A program made the position numbers and the translations under genes. The notes under the pieces were generated by a model, which was given only the letters and a program-made list of their open reading frames with translations, ran no database searches and was not told the DNA's origin. This document shows, piece by piece, positions 45,337 through 53,532 of a DNA stretch of 64,000 nucleotides. Source of the stretch: Streptococcus taonis (GTDB lineage Bacteria; Bacillota; Bacilli; Lactobacillales; Streptococcaceae); contig NZ_JARZZP010000004.1 of assembly GCF_029948085.1 (NCBI RefSeq), forward strand, positions 66,147 through 130,146. The letters run 5' to 3'. Each line of letters begins with the position of its first letter. Within the stretch, counting starts at the first letter, position 1.

Positions 45337-45660
45337 CTAGTAAGATAATTTTTGACCACTATTTGTATCTATGAAATACTTCTTCTCACCTTCGTAAATA
45401 AGTATGAGTTCTGTTCCAATAGGCATGTTAAAAATTGATAATACCGCAGGTTCTATTTCAACAATTGTACTCCAGTCACATGTCGACATATTTTCAGCAT
45501 GTGATAGATATTCTTCTGTATCTATTTCGGATAAAAAACGCCATCCGTTATCTAACTCATTAACACTGCTCTCGCGTAATATCCATTTTATATTCGCCTT
45601 ATTTTCTAAAATATTATTCGATACTATTGAAGCACCTAATCCCATTCCTATTTTACTCAC
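45337..45660 (-). CDS. DUF2185 (Imm33-like) immunity protein
   Basis: A 107-residue protein. The core WILRESSVNELDNGWRFLSE, then YLSHAENMSTCDWSTIVEI and MPIGTELILIYEG, match DUF2185, found in toxin-immunity loci. The GTG start at 45660 follows GAGG by 8 nt. The GTG 9 nt upstream overlaps the ribosome site. It is the last gene of the island before the rplJ-rplL operon. Confidence 0.75.
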   Translation of the reverse strand: MSKIGMGLGASIVSNNILENKANIKWILRESSVNELDNGWRFLSEIDTEEYLSHAENMSTCDWSTIVEIEPAVLSIFNMPIGTELILIYEGEKKYFIDTNSGQKLSY

Positions 45661-45756
45661 ATTTGTCACCTCTATTTGTTTTAGTTAGTTCTCCACTTGA
45701 ATTAGATAAGGTAAACAACTCAGATCCAAACCCCTATATATTCTATATATGATAAA

Positions 45757-45782
45757 AAAACCGAAGCGCAAGCTCCGGTTTT
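45757..45782 (-). terminator. Terminator of rplJ-rplL
   Basis: AAAACCG-GAGC-TTGC-GCTT-CGGTTTT hairpin followed by a T-run on the minus strand, about 20 nt past the rplL stop. Confidence 0.85.
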
Positions 45783-45802
45783 CATTTTTTATGGAAACTC
45801 TA

Positions 45803-46168
45803 TTATTTAAGAGTAACTGAAGCTCCAGCTTCTTCCAATTTAGCTTTAAGTTCTTCAGCTTCTGCAGCTGCAACGCCTTCTTTGATGACACCTGGTGCAC
45901 CATCAACAAGTTCTTTAGCTTCTTTAAGACCAAGACCTGTGATTTCACGTACAACTTTGATAACGCCGACTTTCTTGTCGCCTGCAGCTGTCAATTCAAC
46001 GTCAAATGAATCTTTAGCAGCTTCTTCAGCACCACCAGCAGCAGCTACAGCTACAGGAGCAGCTGCAGTTACACCAAATTCTTCTTCGATAGCTTTTACA
46101 AGGTCGTTCAATTCAAGGATTGAAGCTTCTTTAATTTCAGCAATAATGTTTTCAATGTTCAATGCCAT
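45803..46168 (-). CDS. rplL: 50S ribosomal protein L7/L12
   Basis: A 121-residue stalk protein that recruits translation GTPases. The N-terminal dimerisation helix [20 protein letters not shown] is followed by an Ala-rich hinge and the C-terminal domain [20 protein letters not shown]. The start at 46168 follows GGAGGAAATAAC. It lies 73 nt after rplJ, as usual. Confidence 0.98.
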   Translation of the reverse strand: MALNIENIIAEIKEASILELNDLVKAIEEEFGVTAAAPVAVAAAGGAEEAAKDSFDVELTAAGDKKVGVIKVVREITGLGLKEAKELVDGAPGVIKEGVAAAEAEELKAKLEEAGASVTLK

Positions 46169-46241
46169 TGTTATTTCCTCCAAATAAGTTTATATTTTAT
46201 GTTTATATTTTTGTAGCTAGGCTACGCTGCGTAGCTTAATA

Positions 46242-46742
46242 TTAAGCTGCGTCTTCTTTGTTGTCTGCAACCGCTTTGACTGCAAGAGCAACGTTGCGCA
46301 CTGGCGCTTGAAGTACAGAAAGGAGCATAGAAAGAAGTCCTTCGCGGTTTGGAAGAGTTGCAAGAGCAACGATTTCTTCTTTTGATGCGACAGCGCCTTC
46401 GATTGCACCACCTTTGATTTCAAGTGCGTCAGCGTTTTTAGCAAAGTCGTTCAAGATTTTCGCTGGAGCGATAACATCTTCGTTAGAAAATGCTACAGCA
46501 GATGGTCCAACAAATACAGATGCAAGTTCTGCAAGGCCAGCTTTTTCAGCTGCACGACGTAAGATTGAGTTTTTAATAACTTTATACTCAACTTCGCTTC
46601 CACGAAGCTCACGACGAAGAACTGTATCTTGTTCAACTGTCAAACCACGAGCGTCTACAACGACGATTGATGCAGCAGCTTTCATTTTTTCAGCTACTAC
46701 GTCAACTAGTTCCGCTTTTTTAGCAATAATTGCTTCACTCAT
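46242..46742 (-). CDS. rplJ: 50S ribosomal protein L10
   Basis: A 166-residue protein that anchors L7/L12 dimers on the ribosome and represses its own operon by binding the leader. It starts [20 protein letters not shown] with [13 protein letters not shown], and ends with the helix that holds L7/L12. The ATG at 46742 follows GGAGGTGAA. The frame reads further upstream, but only into the leader RNA. Confidence 0.98.
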   Translation of the reverse strand: MSEAIIAKKAELVDVVAEKMKAAASIVVVDARGLTVEQDTVLRRELRGSEVEYKVIKNSILRRAAEKAGLAELASVFVGPSAVAFSNEDVIAPAKILNDFAKNADALEIKGGAIEGAVASKEEIVALATLPNREGLLSMLLSVLQAPVRNVALAVKAVADNKEDAA

Positions 46743-46754
46743 TAGTGTGTTCAC

Positions 46755-46926
46755 CTCCGTAATTATTTTGCTTGGGGAATTTTTCCAAAAGAAAAACGCG
46801 CCCAAACCTAGACACGAAAGTACAATACGCTTCTTTTTACATGATACGTTTTGTCCTCGGTAGGATATTTATGAGTCGAGCTCCCCTACTGTCTTAGGCA
46901 GTTTTTTCAAACCGCTTATAAGTATA
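46755..46926 (-). promoter_or_regulatory. rplJ promoter and L10 leader
   Basis: An extended -10 TGTGGTATACT (46921 onward) is followed by a leader with GACAGTAGGGGAGCTCG pairing to ATCCTACCGAGG, the kink-turn type structure bound by L10. Autoregulation of rplJ-rplL is expected. Confidence 0.75.
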
Positions 46927-47032
46927 CCACACTACTTTGATTAGTGCAAGAGTTTTTGCTTATTTTTTTAAAATTTTTATTTATTCTTTAACCTCTTTTA
47001 TAGATAATCTCCTCAAAAATCAATTTTGCTTC

Positions 47033-47072
47033 TTGACTTGTTTGATTTTTTATTGTACTATACAACTGTATA
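47033..47072 (+). promoter_or_regulatory. niaX promoter with palindromic operator
   Basis: -35 TTGACT (47033-47038), 17-nt spacer, -10 TACTAT (47056-47061). A perfect palindrome TATACA-AC-TGTATA (47059-47072) overlaps the -10 and the expected start site. It is a good candidate for binding by NiaR, whose gene is in the same operon. Confidence 0.7.
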
Positions 47073-47091
47073 TACAGAAAAAGGAGTTATT

Positions 47092-47619
47092 ATGAATACA
47101 CAAAAGAAAACACAATTCATGACCTTAACCGCATTGCTAACAGCTATCGCTATTTTGATTCCTTTGGTGATGCCCTTTAAAATTGTCATTCCTCCCGCTT
47201 CCTACACTTTAGGAAGTCACGTTGCTATTTTTATCGCTATGTTTCTCTCGCCATGGATGGCTATCTTTGTTATCATAGCTTCTAGTTTAGGATTTCTCAT
47301 GGCTGGGTATCCGATTGTCATTGTACTTCGCGCCTTTTCCCACATATTCTTTGGAAGTCTGGGTGCTTTCTATCTTCAAAAACATCCTCAAACCTTGGAC
47401 AATAAGAAATCTTCATTGATTTTTAACTTTGTACTTGGTTTGGTTCATGCTATTGCTGAAGTTTTGGCTTGTGTGATTTTTTATGCTAGTACTGGAACTG
47501 ACTTAAAAAATATGTTCTATGTCTTGTTTGTATTAGTTGGATTTGGTACTATTATCCATAGTATGGTAGACTATTACTTAGCCTTGGCTGTTTATAAAGC
47601 ATTGAGAAAACGCCGTTAA
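47092..47619 (+). CDS. niaX: Niacin transporter NiaX (ECF S-component-like)
   Basis: A 175-residue membrane protein with about five or six helices, resembling substrate-binding S components of ECF transporters. It starts MNTQKKTQFMTLTALLTAIAIL and contains PPASYTLGSHVAIFIAMFLSPW. Expected cargo is nicotinic acid or nicotinamide, on the basis of the adjacent niaR. The ATG at 47092 follows AAGGAG. The energising ECF module must be encoded elsewhere. niaR follows after 18 nt. Confidence 0.85.
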   Translation: MNTQKKTQFMTLTALLTAIAILIPLVMPFKIVIPPASYTLGSHVAIFIAMFLSPWMAIFVIIASSLGFLMAGYPIVIVLRAFSHIFFGSLGAFYLQKHPQTLDNKKSSLIFNFVLGLVHAIAEVLACVIFYASTGTDLKNMFYVLFVLVGFGTIIHSMVDYYLALAVYKALRKRR

Positions 47620-47637
47620 GCGTTAAGAGAGAAGAAC

Positions 47638-48153
47638 ATGACAAAAAATCGAAAAGAAGCACTTTTACAACTGTTAAAGGAGTCCCAAAAACCTCTAAAT
47701 GGCCAAACTTTAGCAGACCGTTTTCATGTAACCCGCCAGATTATCGTTCAGGACATTGCTGTTTTACGTGCTGATGGTGCTCCGATCTTATCAACCAATC
47801 GTGGCTATATTTATAAAGAAAATAAAACCAATCCTTATGTTCACAAACTGTTTAAAGTTAAGCACGAGATGGAAGAAATTGGTCAAGAACTTCTAGCTAT
47901 CGTCGATAATGGGGGACGTGTTCAGAATACCTTGATTGATCATCCTGTCTACGGAGAAATTGAAACCTTGCTCAAACTCTCTTGTCGCCGTGACGTTCAG
48001 CATTTTTTAGAGCAAGTCGAAAGATCTGACTTTAGACCACTTTCTGAATTAACAGATGGCGTCCATTATCACCTAGTCGAAGCTGAAAACGAACAAGACC
48101 TTCTCTATATCGAGAAGGCCTTGGACCAGCTAGGTTATTTAGTAAAGGATTAG
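47638..48153 (+). CDS. niaR: NAD biosynthesis repressor NiaR
   Basis: A 171-residue regulator with an N-terminal winged helix (HTH_11; LNGQTLADRFHVTRQIIVQDIAVL) and a C-terminal 3H domain with conserved His in LIDHPVYGE, and DGVHYHLVE. It binds nicotinic acid as co-repressor and shuts off NAD precursor uptake and salvage genes. As second gene of the niaX operon it probably controls itself via the palindrome at 47059-47072. Its end overlaps the end of convergent mutX by 4 nt. Confidence 0.92.
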   Translation: MTKNRKEALLQLLKESQKPLNGQTLADRFHVTRQIIVQDIAVLRADGAPILSTNRGYIYKENKTNPYVHKLFKVKHEMEEIGQELLAIVDNGGRVQNTLIDHPVYGEIETLLKLSCRRDVQHFLEQVERSDFRPLSELTDGVHYHLVEAENEQDLLYIEKALDQLGYLVKD

Positions 48154-48617
48154 AATATTTTCTTTTCCCATCCATCTTCTGTACGGTGACGATAGAAAAA
48201 TTCTGACTTATCAGGAGCTTCCATCATCTCCATCAAGGGTAACATATCATAGGCCAGATCCAAGTTTGGAATCTGGTCTTTTTGCACCCAGGAGACTTCT
48301 CCTTCATCCGAAGAACGAAGCCTTCCAGAAAACTCAGTCGCCTTATAACAAAAGACAATATAGCGTTCACCCGAATCTAAAGGCCAATTTTTAATGCCGA
48401 CAAGTTGAGGATTTTGAATCGTCAGACCTGTTTCCTCGTAAATTTCACGAATAACAGATTCAGCGAATGCTTCTCCATTTTCAACATGACCTCCTGGAAA
48501 GGCATAGCCAGACCAGCGGTTGGTTTCAGGCGATCGATACTGCATAACCACGCGCTGATTTTCAAGGTCTTCTATTAGACAAATATTAGTTAGAATGGTT
48601 AATTGTGCTCGAGACAT
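48150..48617 (-). CDS. mutX: Nudix hydrolase MutX (8-oxo-dGTP diphosphatase)
   Basis: A 155-residue Nudix enzyme. The Nudix box is GGHVENGEAFAESVIREIYEETGL. It removes oxidised dGTP and lowers mutation rate. I take the ATG at 48617 (MSRAQLTILTNIC), which fits the usual length and has GTGAG upstream. The sequence is close to what I recall for pneumococcal MutX. It overlaps niaR tail to tail. Confidence 0.92.
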   Translation of the reverse strand: MSRAQLTILTNICLIEDLENQRVVMQYRSPETNRWSGYAFPGGHVENGEAFAESVIREIYEETGLTIQNPQLVGIKNWPLDSGERYIVFCYKATEFSGRLRSSDEGEVSWVQKDQIPNLDLAYDMLPLMEMMEAPDKSEFFYRHRTEDGWEKKIF

Positions 48618-48639
48618 ACATAGACTCACTTTCTAATGT

Positions 48640-49074
48640 TTAATTTTTTTCTACATACTTAACTTTAGACTTCATAATCAAAGGATTAACTAAGTCATGA
48701 TATTCATGAATTTCATGGAGTAAGAATCCTCTGATGATTCTTATTTCATTTTTTTCCCTAATCACATAGTAGTCTAAATTGATAGGCATAGATGAATCTG
48801 GAACCGTGGAGAAAAATAAAAATATCATAAACCAGATTATGAGAGCAACGAATCCACTGAGAGCTTGAAAAATCAGATGATGCCATTGAAAGATTCTAGA
48901 TTTATAAAAGATAGTCCACGGATGGATAAATAGGGTTAAACAAAGACCAAAGAACCAGAAATTCCACAAGACCGGTGTAAAGGCTAAACCAAAAAGCCCT
49001 AAGATAAAATGAAGCAGTACAAATACCAGGCACAAAAGATAAATAAATCTAAATACAGTTAGATGTTTCATCAT
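48640..49074 (-). CDS. Hypothetical membrane protein
   Basis: A 144-residue protein with three hydrophobic segments (about 7-30, 33-52 and 70-92), ending in a charged tail with GFLLHEIHEYHDLVNPLIM. The function is unknown. It overlaps the upstream membrane-protein gene by 4 nt and is 22 nt before mutX, so it is part of one transcript. I see no known domain. Confidence 0.65.
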   Translation of the reverse strand: MMKHLTVFRFIYLLCLVFVLLHFILGLFGLAFTPVLWNFWFFGLCLTLFIHPWTIFYKSRIFQWHHLIFQALSGFVALIIWFMIFLFFSTVPDSSMPINLDYYVIREKNEIRIIRGFLLHEIHEYHDLVNPLIMKSKVKYVEKN

Positions 49075-49595
49075 GATTGACTCCTTTTCTTTTCAATATA
49101 TTTCATTACTAGAGTTATAATAGATGCCAAACTGAAAAAGATCAGATAAGTTGCAATAGGAAACCAGATGTAGCGGTGATCTAGGGATAAGAGGGGAGGT
49201 AAAATTCCTTTACTATTTTTCCCGCCAATACCAATAAAGAGATGAACTATTAAACCAATACTATTAAGATAGATAAATAAATCTGCATATCTTTTTATTG
49301 TCATCCTTGTCTTAGACAAGTCTAGGAACCAATAGTCAAATAATCGATACACCAGACAAAAAAGATTTATATATATTGGAAAACTATAGTTGATATCTCG
49401 GTATGGAGACGGAATAGGAAGAAGTTTAAAAACAAGGGTAACACCTAGTCCTATTCCTAAGATGAGAGCAAGGATCAGGAAAAAACCTATAATTTTATGA
49501 GAATCTAGCCAAAGCTGAAAACTTTCTTTTCTTGGGTGATTCTTTTTTGTATTTGACTTTCTTTTGTTACTTTGATTTGATTGTATTTTTCCCAT
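49071..49595 (-). CDS. Hypothetical membrane protein, paralogue A
   Basis: A 174-residue protein with a Lys/Asn-rich cytosolic N-terminus and four membrane segments. It shares SPYRDINYSFPIYINLF and LDHRYIWFP with the product of the next gene upstream, so the two are paralogues. The start at 49595 (MGKIQSNQ) has AAAAGAAG upstream. A longer reading from 49622 would overlap the neighbour's intact C-terminus. The function is unknown. Confidence 0.65.
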   Translation of the reverse strand: MGKIQSNQSNKRKSNTKKNHPRKESFQLWLDSHKIIGFFLILALILGIGLGVTLVFKLLPIPSPYRDINYSFPIYINLFCLVYRLFDYWFLDLSKTRMTIKRYADLFIYLNSIGLIVHLFIGIGGKNSKGILPPLLSLDHRYIWFPIATYLIFFSLASIITLVMKYIEKKRSQS

Positions 49596-49655
49596 TTTCT
49601 TCTTTTCTCTTTTTCTTTTCAATATACTTGGAAATTATAATTGTCACAATAGGCA

Positions 49656-50123
49656 CTAGAAAGAAAATGAAATAAGTAAGAGTGGAAACCAGATGTAGCG
49701 ATAGTCTAATGCCCATATCGGAAGTAATCTTGTTCCTCTTTTAGAGGTCATCCCAATCGTTAACTGGAATACACAAGCAATTCCGTTAGGATATAAAAAC
49801 ACTTCTGCAAAATTTCGCAAGGAAATCCAGTCTTTCCTAAAGGTACGAAGGAAAGTATGATAAGATGCATTCACCAAAAGAACGATATTTAAATAAAGTG
49901 GAAAACTATAATGCAGTTCCCGATAGGGACTTGGAATAAGGGTTGTTCCGTACAATAGATATAATATTCCTAGAGCAGAAAAGAACAGAACGCTTGCATC
50001 AAGGATCCAGGCAATTGTTGAATGTTGCACAAACCACAGATTCATGCGGTCTAGTAGACCAATCTTTCGCTTTGATTTCTGGTGTTTTTTTAATGTTTTC
50101 TGTCTCTTACTTTTTTGTTTCAT
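49656..50123 (-). CDS. Hypothetical membrane protein, paralogue B, C-terminus frameshifted
   Basis: A 155-residue protein with a basic N-terminus and three or four membrane segments, containing SPYRELHYSFPLYLNIV and LDYRYIWFP, as in paralogue A. It stops early after FPLLLISFSF. In the -1 frame the sequence continues FIFFLVPIVTIIISKYIEKK up to about 49560, matching the end of paralogue A. A one-base change has therefore removed its last membrane segment. The function is unknown. Confidence 0.65.
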   Translation of the reverse strand: MKQKSKRQKTLKKHQKSKRKIGLLDRMNLWFVQHSTIAWILDASVLFFSALGILYLLYGTTLIPSPYRELHYSFPLYLNIVLLVNASYHTFLRTFRKDWISLRNFAEVFLYPNGIACVFQLTIGMTSKRGTRLLPIWALDYRYIWFPLLLISFSF

Positions 50124-50746
50124 GATAATTTTTTAACTTCTTCTGCTACTTTTTGGAGATGATCTTCACGCATACTTGCTGTATTCACATCCCGTCCAAC
50201 TTCACCTAGTACGCACACGCGCTTAGTTTTAATTCCACAGTGATTCAAGACCGCATTTTTCAAAACAGAGATGCCATAGCTATCTGGAATGTTGATAGGA
50301 CCCGAAAAGATCTTGTACCACCAGGTAGGTGCCATAGAGGTTGCGTAAATACTGGCTGTTTTCCCTTTTAATAACTTTTTAAACTGCTTGCCTCTTAGGT
50401 AATTCCAGATAAAACTTCCCTGGTTATTGGCAGAGTAGGCAATTCCAGGTGTGAAGACCCGATCAATCCAGCCTTTCATGAGGCTAGGCATACTACTCCA
50501 CCAGATAGGATAAATAAAGATGAAATGATCTGCCCATTGGATTAATTCCTGAGAACGAAGGATAAAAGAATCTTCTTCCATACGTTTTCGATAGCCGTAT
50601 CGAAGAACAGGATTAAAGTTCTCTTCATTAAGGTTGATGACTTCAACTTCATGGTGACTTAAATCAATATTATCTACAATGGTTTGAAAAATAGCCTGAC
50701 AATAACTTTCCTTATCAGGGTGTCCATTGATGACTAGAATTTTCAT
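50120..50746 (-). CDS. Flavodoxin-fold NAD(P)H:quinone oxidoreductase
   Basis: A 208-residue Flavodoxin_2 family enzyme. It has the FAD/FMN phosphate loop NGHPDKESYCQAIFQ, IYPIWWSSMPSLMKGWIDRVF and ATSMAPTWWY. It is likely to reduce quinones by two electrons with NAD(P)H, as a detoxifying step. The ATG at 50746 follows AAGGAGAAG. It overlaps the start of paralogue B by 4 nt, tying it to the membrane cluster. Confidence 0.85.
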   Translation of the reverse strand: MKILVINGHPDKESYCQAIFQTIVDNIDLSHHEVEVINLNEENFNPVLRYGYRKRMEEDSFILRSQELIQWADHFIFIYPIWWSSMPSLMKGWIDRVFTPGIAYSANNQGSFIWNYLRGKQFKKLLKGKTASIYATSMAPTWWYKIFSGPINIPDSYGISVLKNAVLNHCGIKTKRVCVLGEVGRDVNTASMREDHLQKVAEEVKKLS

Positions 50747-50853
50747 TCATCTTCTCCTTCATTTCTTTGTTTCATTTCTTTGTTTCATTCTATCTATTTC
50801 ACTTTTTATACTTAATTAGTTGATAATGGTTCAAAGATTGATAGATAGGTCCT

Positions 50854-51351
50854 TTAGGAATTTTTATTTGAAGAACACATCATCCGCAATTCCTTAACAG
50901 GTTTTCCAAGTTTAAGTATTTTTTCTTGGCCATCAAAAGTAAAACCCATTTTTTGATAGAAAGCAATGGCTCTCTTATTATCTTTCAATACCCATAAAAA
51001 TATTTCAGAGAAATGATCGAGAGCAACAAATGCAGCATGCATTAACTGTTCACTCACACCTTTTCCATAGTAATCTTTTAAAACATATAAGGCAATGATT
51101 TCACCAGCTTGAATGGTCTCATCACGAAAATTTCCATAGCTGATAAATCCAACGACCTGCTTTCCATCCATCGCAATCAAGGTATTTTCTGGATATTTTT
51201 GACTAAAGAATCGACATCTTTCTAATGTCATCGTCTCCTGAAATTCCACGGGTAAAAGATCGTCATAAGCCTCTCTCCACGTTTGCCAATGAACGAGGGA
51301 TTTGCCTTCTATCTCTTCAGGAGTTTCCATTGTTTTAATGATAATCTTCAT
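50854..51351 (-). CDS. GNAT-family N-acetyltransferase
   Basis: A 165-residue acetyltransferase with the acetyl-CoA-binding stretch IIALYVLKDYYGKGVSEQLM (motif A, R/Q-x-x-G-x-G/A variant) and FYQKMGFTFDGQEKIL. The substrate is unknown. It lies 12 nt after uvrB on the same strand. The ATG at 51351 follows GGAGGAGC. Confidence 0.88.
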   Translation of the reverse strand: MKIIIKTMETPEEIEGKSLVHWQTWREAYDDLLPVEFQETMTLERCRFFSQKYPENTLIAMDGKQVVGFISYGNFRDETIQAGEIIALYVLKDYYGKGVSEQLMHAAFVALDHFSEIFLWVLKDNKRAIAFYQKMGFTFDGQEKILKLGKPVKELRMMCSSNKNS

Positions 51352-51363
51352 AGGCTCCTCCTA

Positions 51364-53352
51364 CTAATCCAACGCCTTGACTTCCAACATCATATCACGT
51401 ATTTGCGCTGCCAACTCAAAGTCAAGCACTTCGACGGCTTCTTGCATTTGTTTTTCCAGTTTCTTGACTAGTTCTTTGCGTTCTTGTTTATTGAGGCTAT
51501 TGATATCTACCTCTTTTTCTTCTTCCTTAGCAACTGCCTTGGTTACGGCAATCAGGTCACGGATTTCTTTCTTAATGGTTTGTGGGACGATGCCATGCTC
51601 TTCATTATAAGCCATCTGGATTTTCCGACGACGCGCCGTTTCATCGATGGCACGTTGCATAGACTGGGTAACCGTATCCGCATACATGATGACATGACCT
51701 TCACTGTTACGGGCGGCACGTCCAATGGTCTGGATGAGTCCACGTTCATTTCGGAGGAAGCCTTCCTTATCGGCATCGAGAATAGCAACCAAGCTTACTT
51801 CAGGTACGTCAATTCCTTCACGAAGAAGGTTAATTCCGACTAAGACATCAAAGACTCCTAATCGTAAATCTCGGATAATCTCTGTCCGCTCTAAAGTCTT
51901 GATATCCGAGTGCATATACTTGACCTTAATCCCCATTTCTTTGAAATAGTCAGTCAAATCTTCTGCCATTTTCTTGGTCAAGGTAGTAATAAAGGTGCGT
52001 TCATTCTTTTCAACACGGGCATTGATTTCCCCCAAGAGGTCATCAATCTGTCCCATAGTTGGGCGCACTTCCACCTCAGGATCCAAAAGACCTGTTGGAC
52101 GAATGATTTGCTCAATCACGGTGTCTGTTTGTTCCATCTCGTAATCACCGGGCGTCGCTGAAACATAGACAATCTGGTGGACATGACTTTCAAATTCTTC
52201 ACGACGGAGGGGACGGTTGTCCAAGGCAGACGGCAAACGGAAACCGTAATTAACCAACATTTCCTTACGTGAACGGTCTCCATTATACATTCCTTTGATC
52301 TGCCCCATAGTCATATGACTCTCGTCAATCATAATCAGGAAATCATCTGGGAAGAAATCAAGAAGTGTGTACGGAGGCTCTCCTTCGCTTCGTCCATCCA
52401 TGTGACGGGAGTAGTTTTCGACACCATTTGTATAGCCCATCTCACGTAGCATCTCGATATCGTACTCTGTCCGTTGTTTCAAGCGTTGCGCTTCAAGGAG
52501 TTTGCCTTCTTTTTCAAAGATAGCTAACTGCTCCTCCAACTCAGCCTGAATCTTAGCAATCGCTACTTCCATGTGGTCGTCATTGGTCACAAAGTGAGTC
52601 GCTGGGAAAATCGCCAAATGATCCACTTCTCCCAGAACTTGCCCCGTAAGAGCTTCGACTTCACGAATACGATCAATCTCATCTCCGAAGAATTCAACAC
52701 GAAAGGCATGCTCGTCACGAGATGCTGGGAAAATTTCCACCACATCTCCACGTACACGAAATCTTCCCCGCTGGAAATCAATATCATTGCGTTCAAATTG
52801 AATATCGACTAATTCATTAAGCAGTTTATCACGAGAAATTTCAAGTCCTGGGCGCAGACTTACTACACTATCAGCATATTCTTTAGGGGAACCCAAACCA
52901 TAAATACAAGATACGGATGCTACAACGATGACATCGTTACGCTCCAAGAGCGCTGATGTAGCGGAGTGACGGAGTTTATCAATCTCATCGTTAACTGAAC
53001 TATCTTTTTCGATATAAGTATCACTAGAGGGAACATAGGCTTCTGGCTGGTAGTAATCGTAATAGGACACGAAGTACTCGACGGCATTCTCAGGGAAAAA
53101 TTCCTTAAACTCCCCGTAGAGCTGGCCTGCTAGGGTCTTATTGTGGGCGATGACTAGGGTTGGTTTATTAACTTTGGAAATCACCTGGCTCATGGTATAG
53201 GTCTTACCTGTACCAGTCGCCCCCATCAGAATTTGAGCCTTTTCTCCACCCTCGATATTATCTACCAACTGTTCGATAGCTTGCGGTTGATCCCCAGATG
53301 GTTGGTATTTGGATACAAGTTTAAATTTGTTGTCTGTAATTCTATTGATCAT
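51364..53352 (-). CDS. uvrB: Excinuclease ABC subunit B
   Basis: A 662-residue nucleotide-excision repair helicase. It shows Walker [11 protein letters not shown], the β-hairpin [16 protein letters not shown] in [11 protein letters not shown], motif [11 protein letters not shown] and the C-terminal UVR domain (about 625-660) that binds UvrC. I place the start at [10 protein letters not shown] (53352), which gives the usual length. The GNAT gene follows. Confidence 0.97.
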   Translation of the reverse strand: MINRITDNKFKLVSKYQPSGDQPQAIEQLVDNIEGGEKAQILMGATGTGKTYTMSQVISKVNKPTLVIAHNKTLAGQLYGEFKEFFPENAVEYFVSYYDYYQPEAYVPSSDTYIEKDSSVNDEIDKLRHSATSALLERNDVIVVASVSCIYGLGSPKEYADSVVSLRPGLEISRDKLLNELVDIQFERNDIDFQRGRFRVRGDVVEIFPASRDEHAFRVEFFGDEIDRIREVEALTGQVLGEVDHLAIFPATHFVTNDDHMEVAIAKIQAELEEQLAIFEKEGKLLEAQRLKQRTEYDIEMLREMGYTNGVENYSRHMDGRSEGEPPYTLLDFFPDDFLIMIDESHMTMGQIKGMYNGDRSRKEMLVNYGFRLPSALDNRPLRREEFESHVHQIVYVSATPGDYEMEQTDTVIEQIIRPTGLLDPEVEVRPTMGQIDDLLGEINARVEKNERTFITTLTKKMAEDLTDYFKEMGIKVKYMHSDIKTLERTEIIRDLRLGVFDVLVGINLLREGIDVPEVSLVAILDADKEGFLRNERGLIQTIGRAARNSEGHVIMYADTVTQSMQRAIDETARRRKIQMAYNEEHGIVPQTIKKEIRDLIAVTKAVAKEEEKEVDINSLNKQERKELVKKLEKQMQEAVEVLDFELAAQIRDMMLEVKALD

Positions 53353-53474
53353 AATTGCCTCATACACATTTTCTATCCTTCTATTTTACCATAAAAAGGA
53401 TCGACTTACTGATTCTCAACTTCTTGCCGCTTAGCATCCTATGTCACATCTTCTTACATAAAAACACTAAATAT

Positions 53475-53503
53475 TTGCCAACTTTTTTATTTTCTGCTAT
53501 AAT
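53475..53503 (+). promoter_or_regulatory. Promoter of the glutamine-type ABC operon
   Basis: -35 TTGCCA (53475-53480), 17-nt spacer, extended -10 TGCTATAAT (hexamer 53498-53503), 29 nt before the ATG. Confidence 0.8.
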
Positions 53504-53532
53504 GGGTAAATATTCTAAAAAGGAGACTAAAC

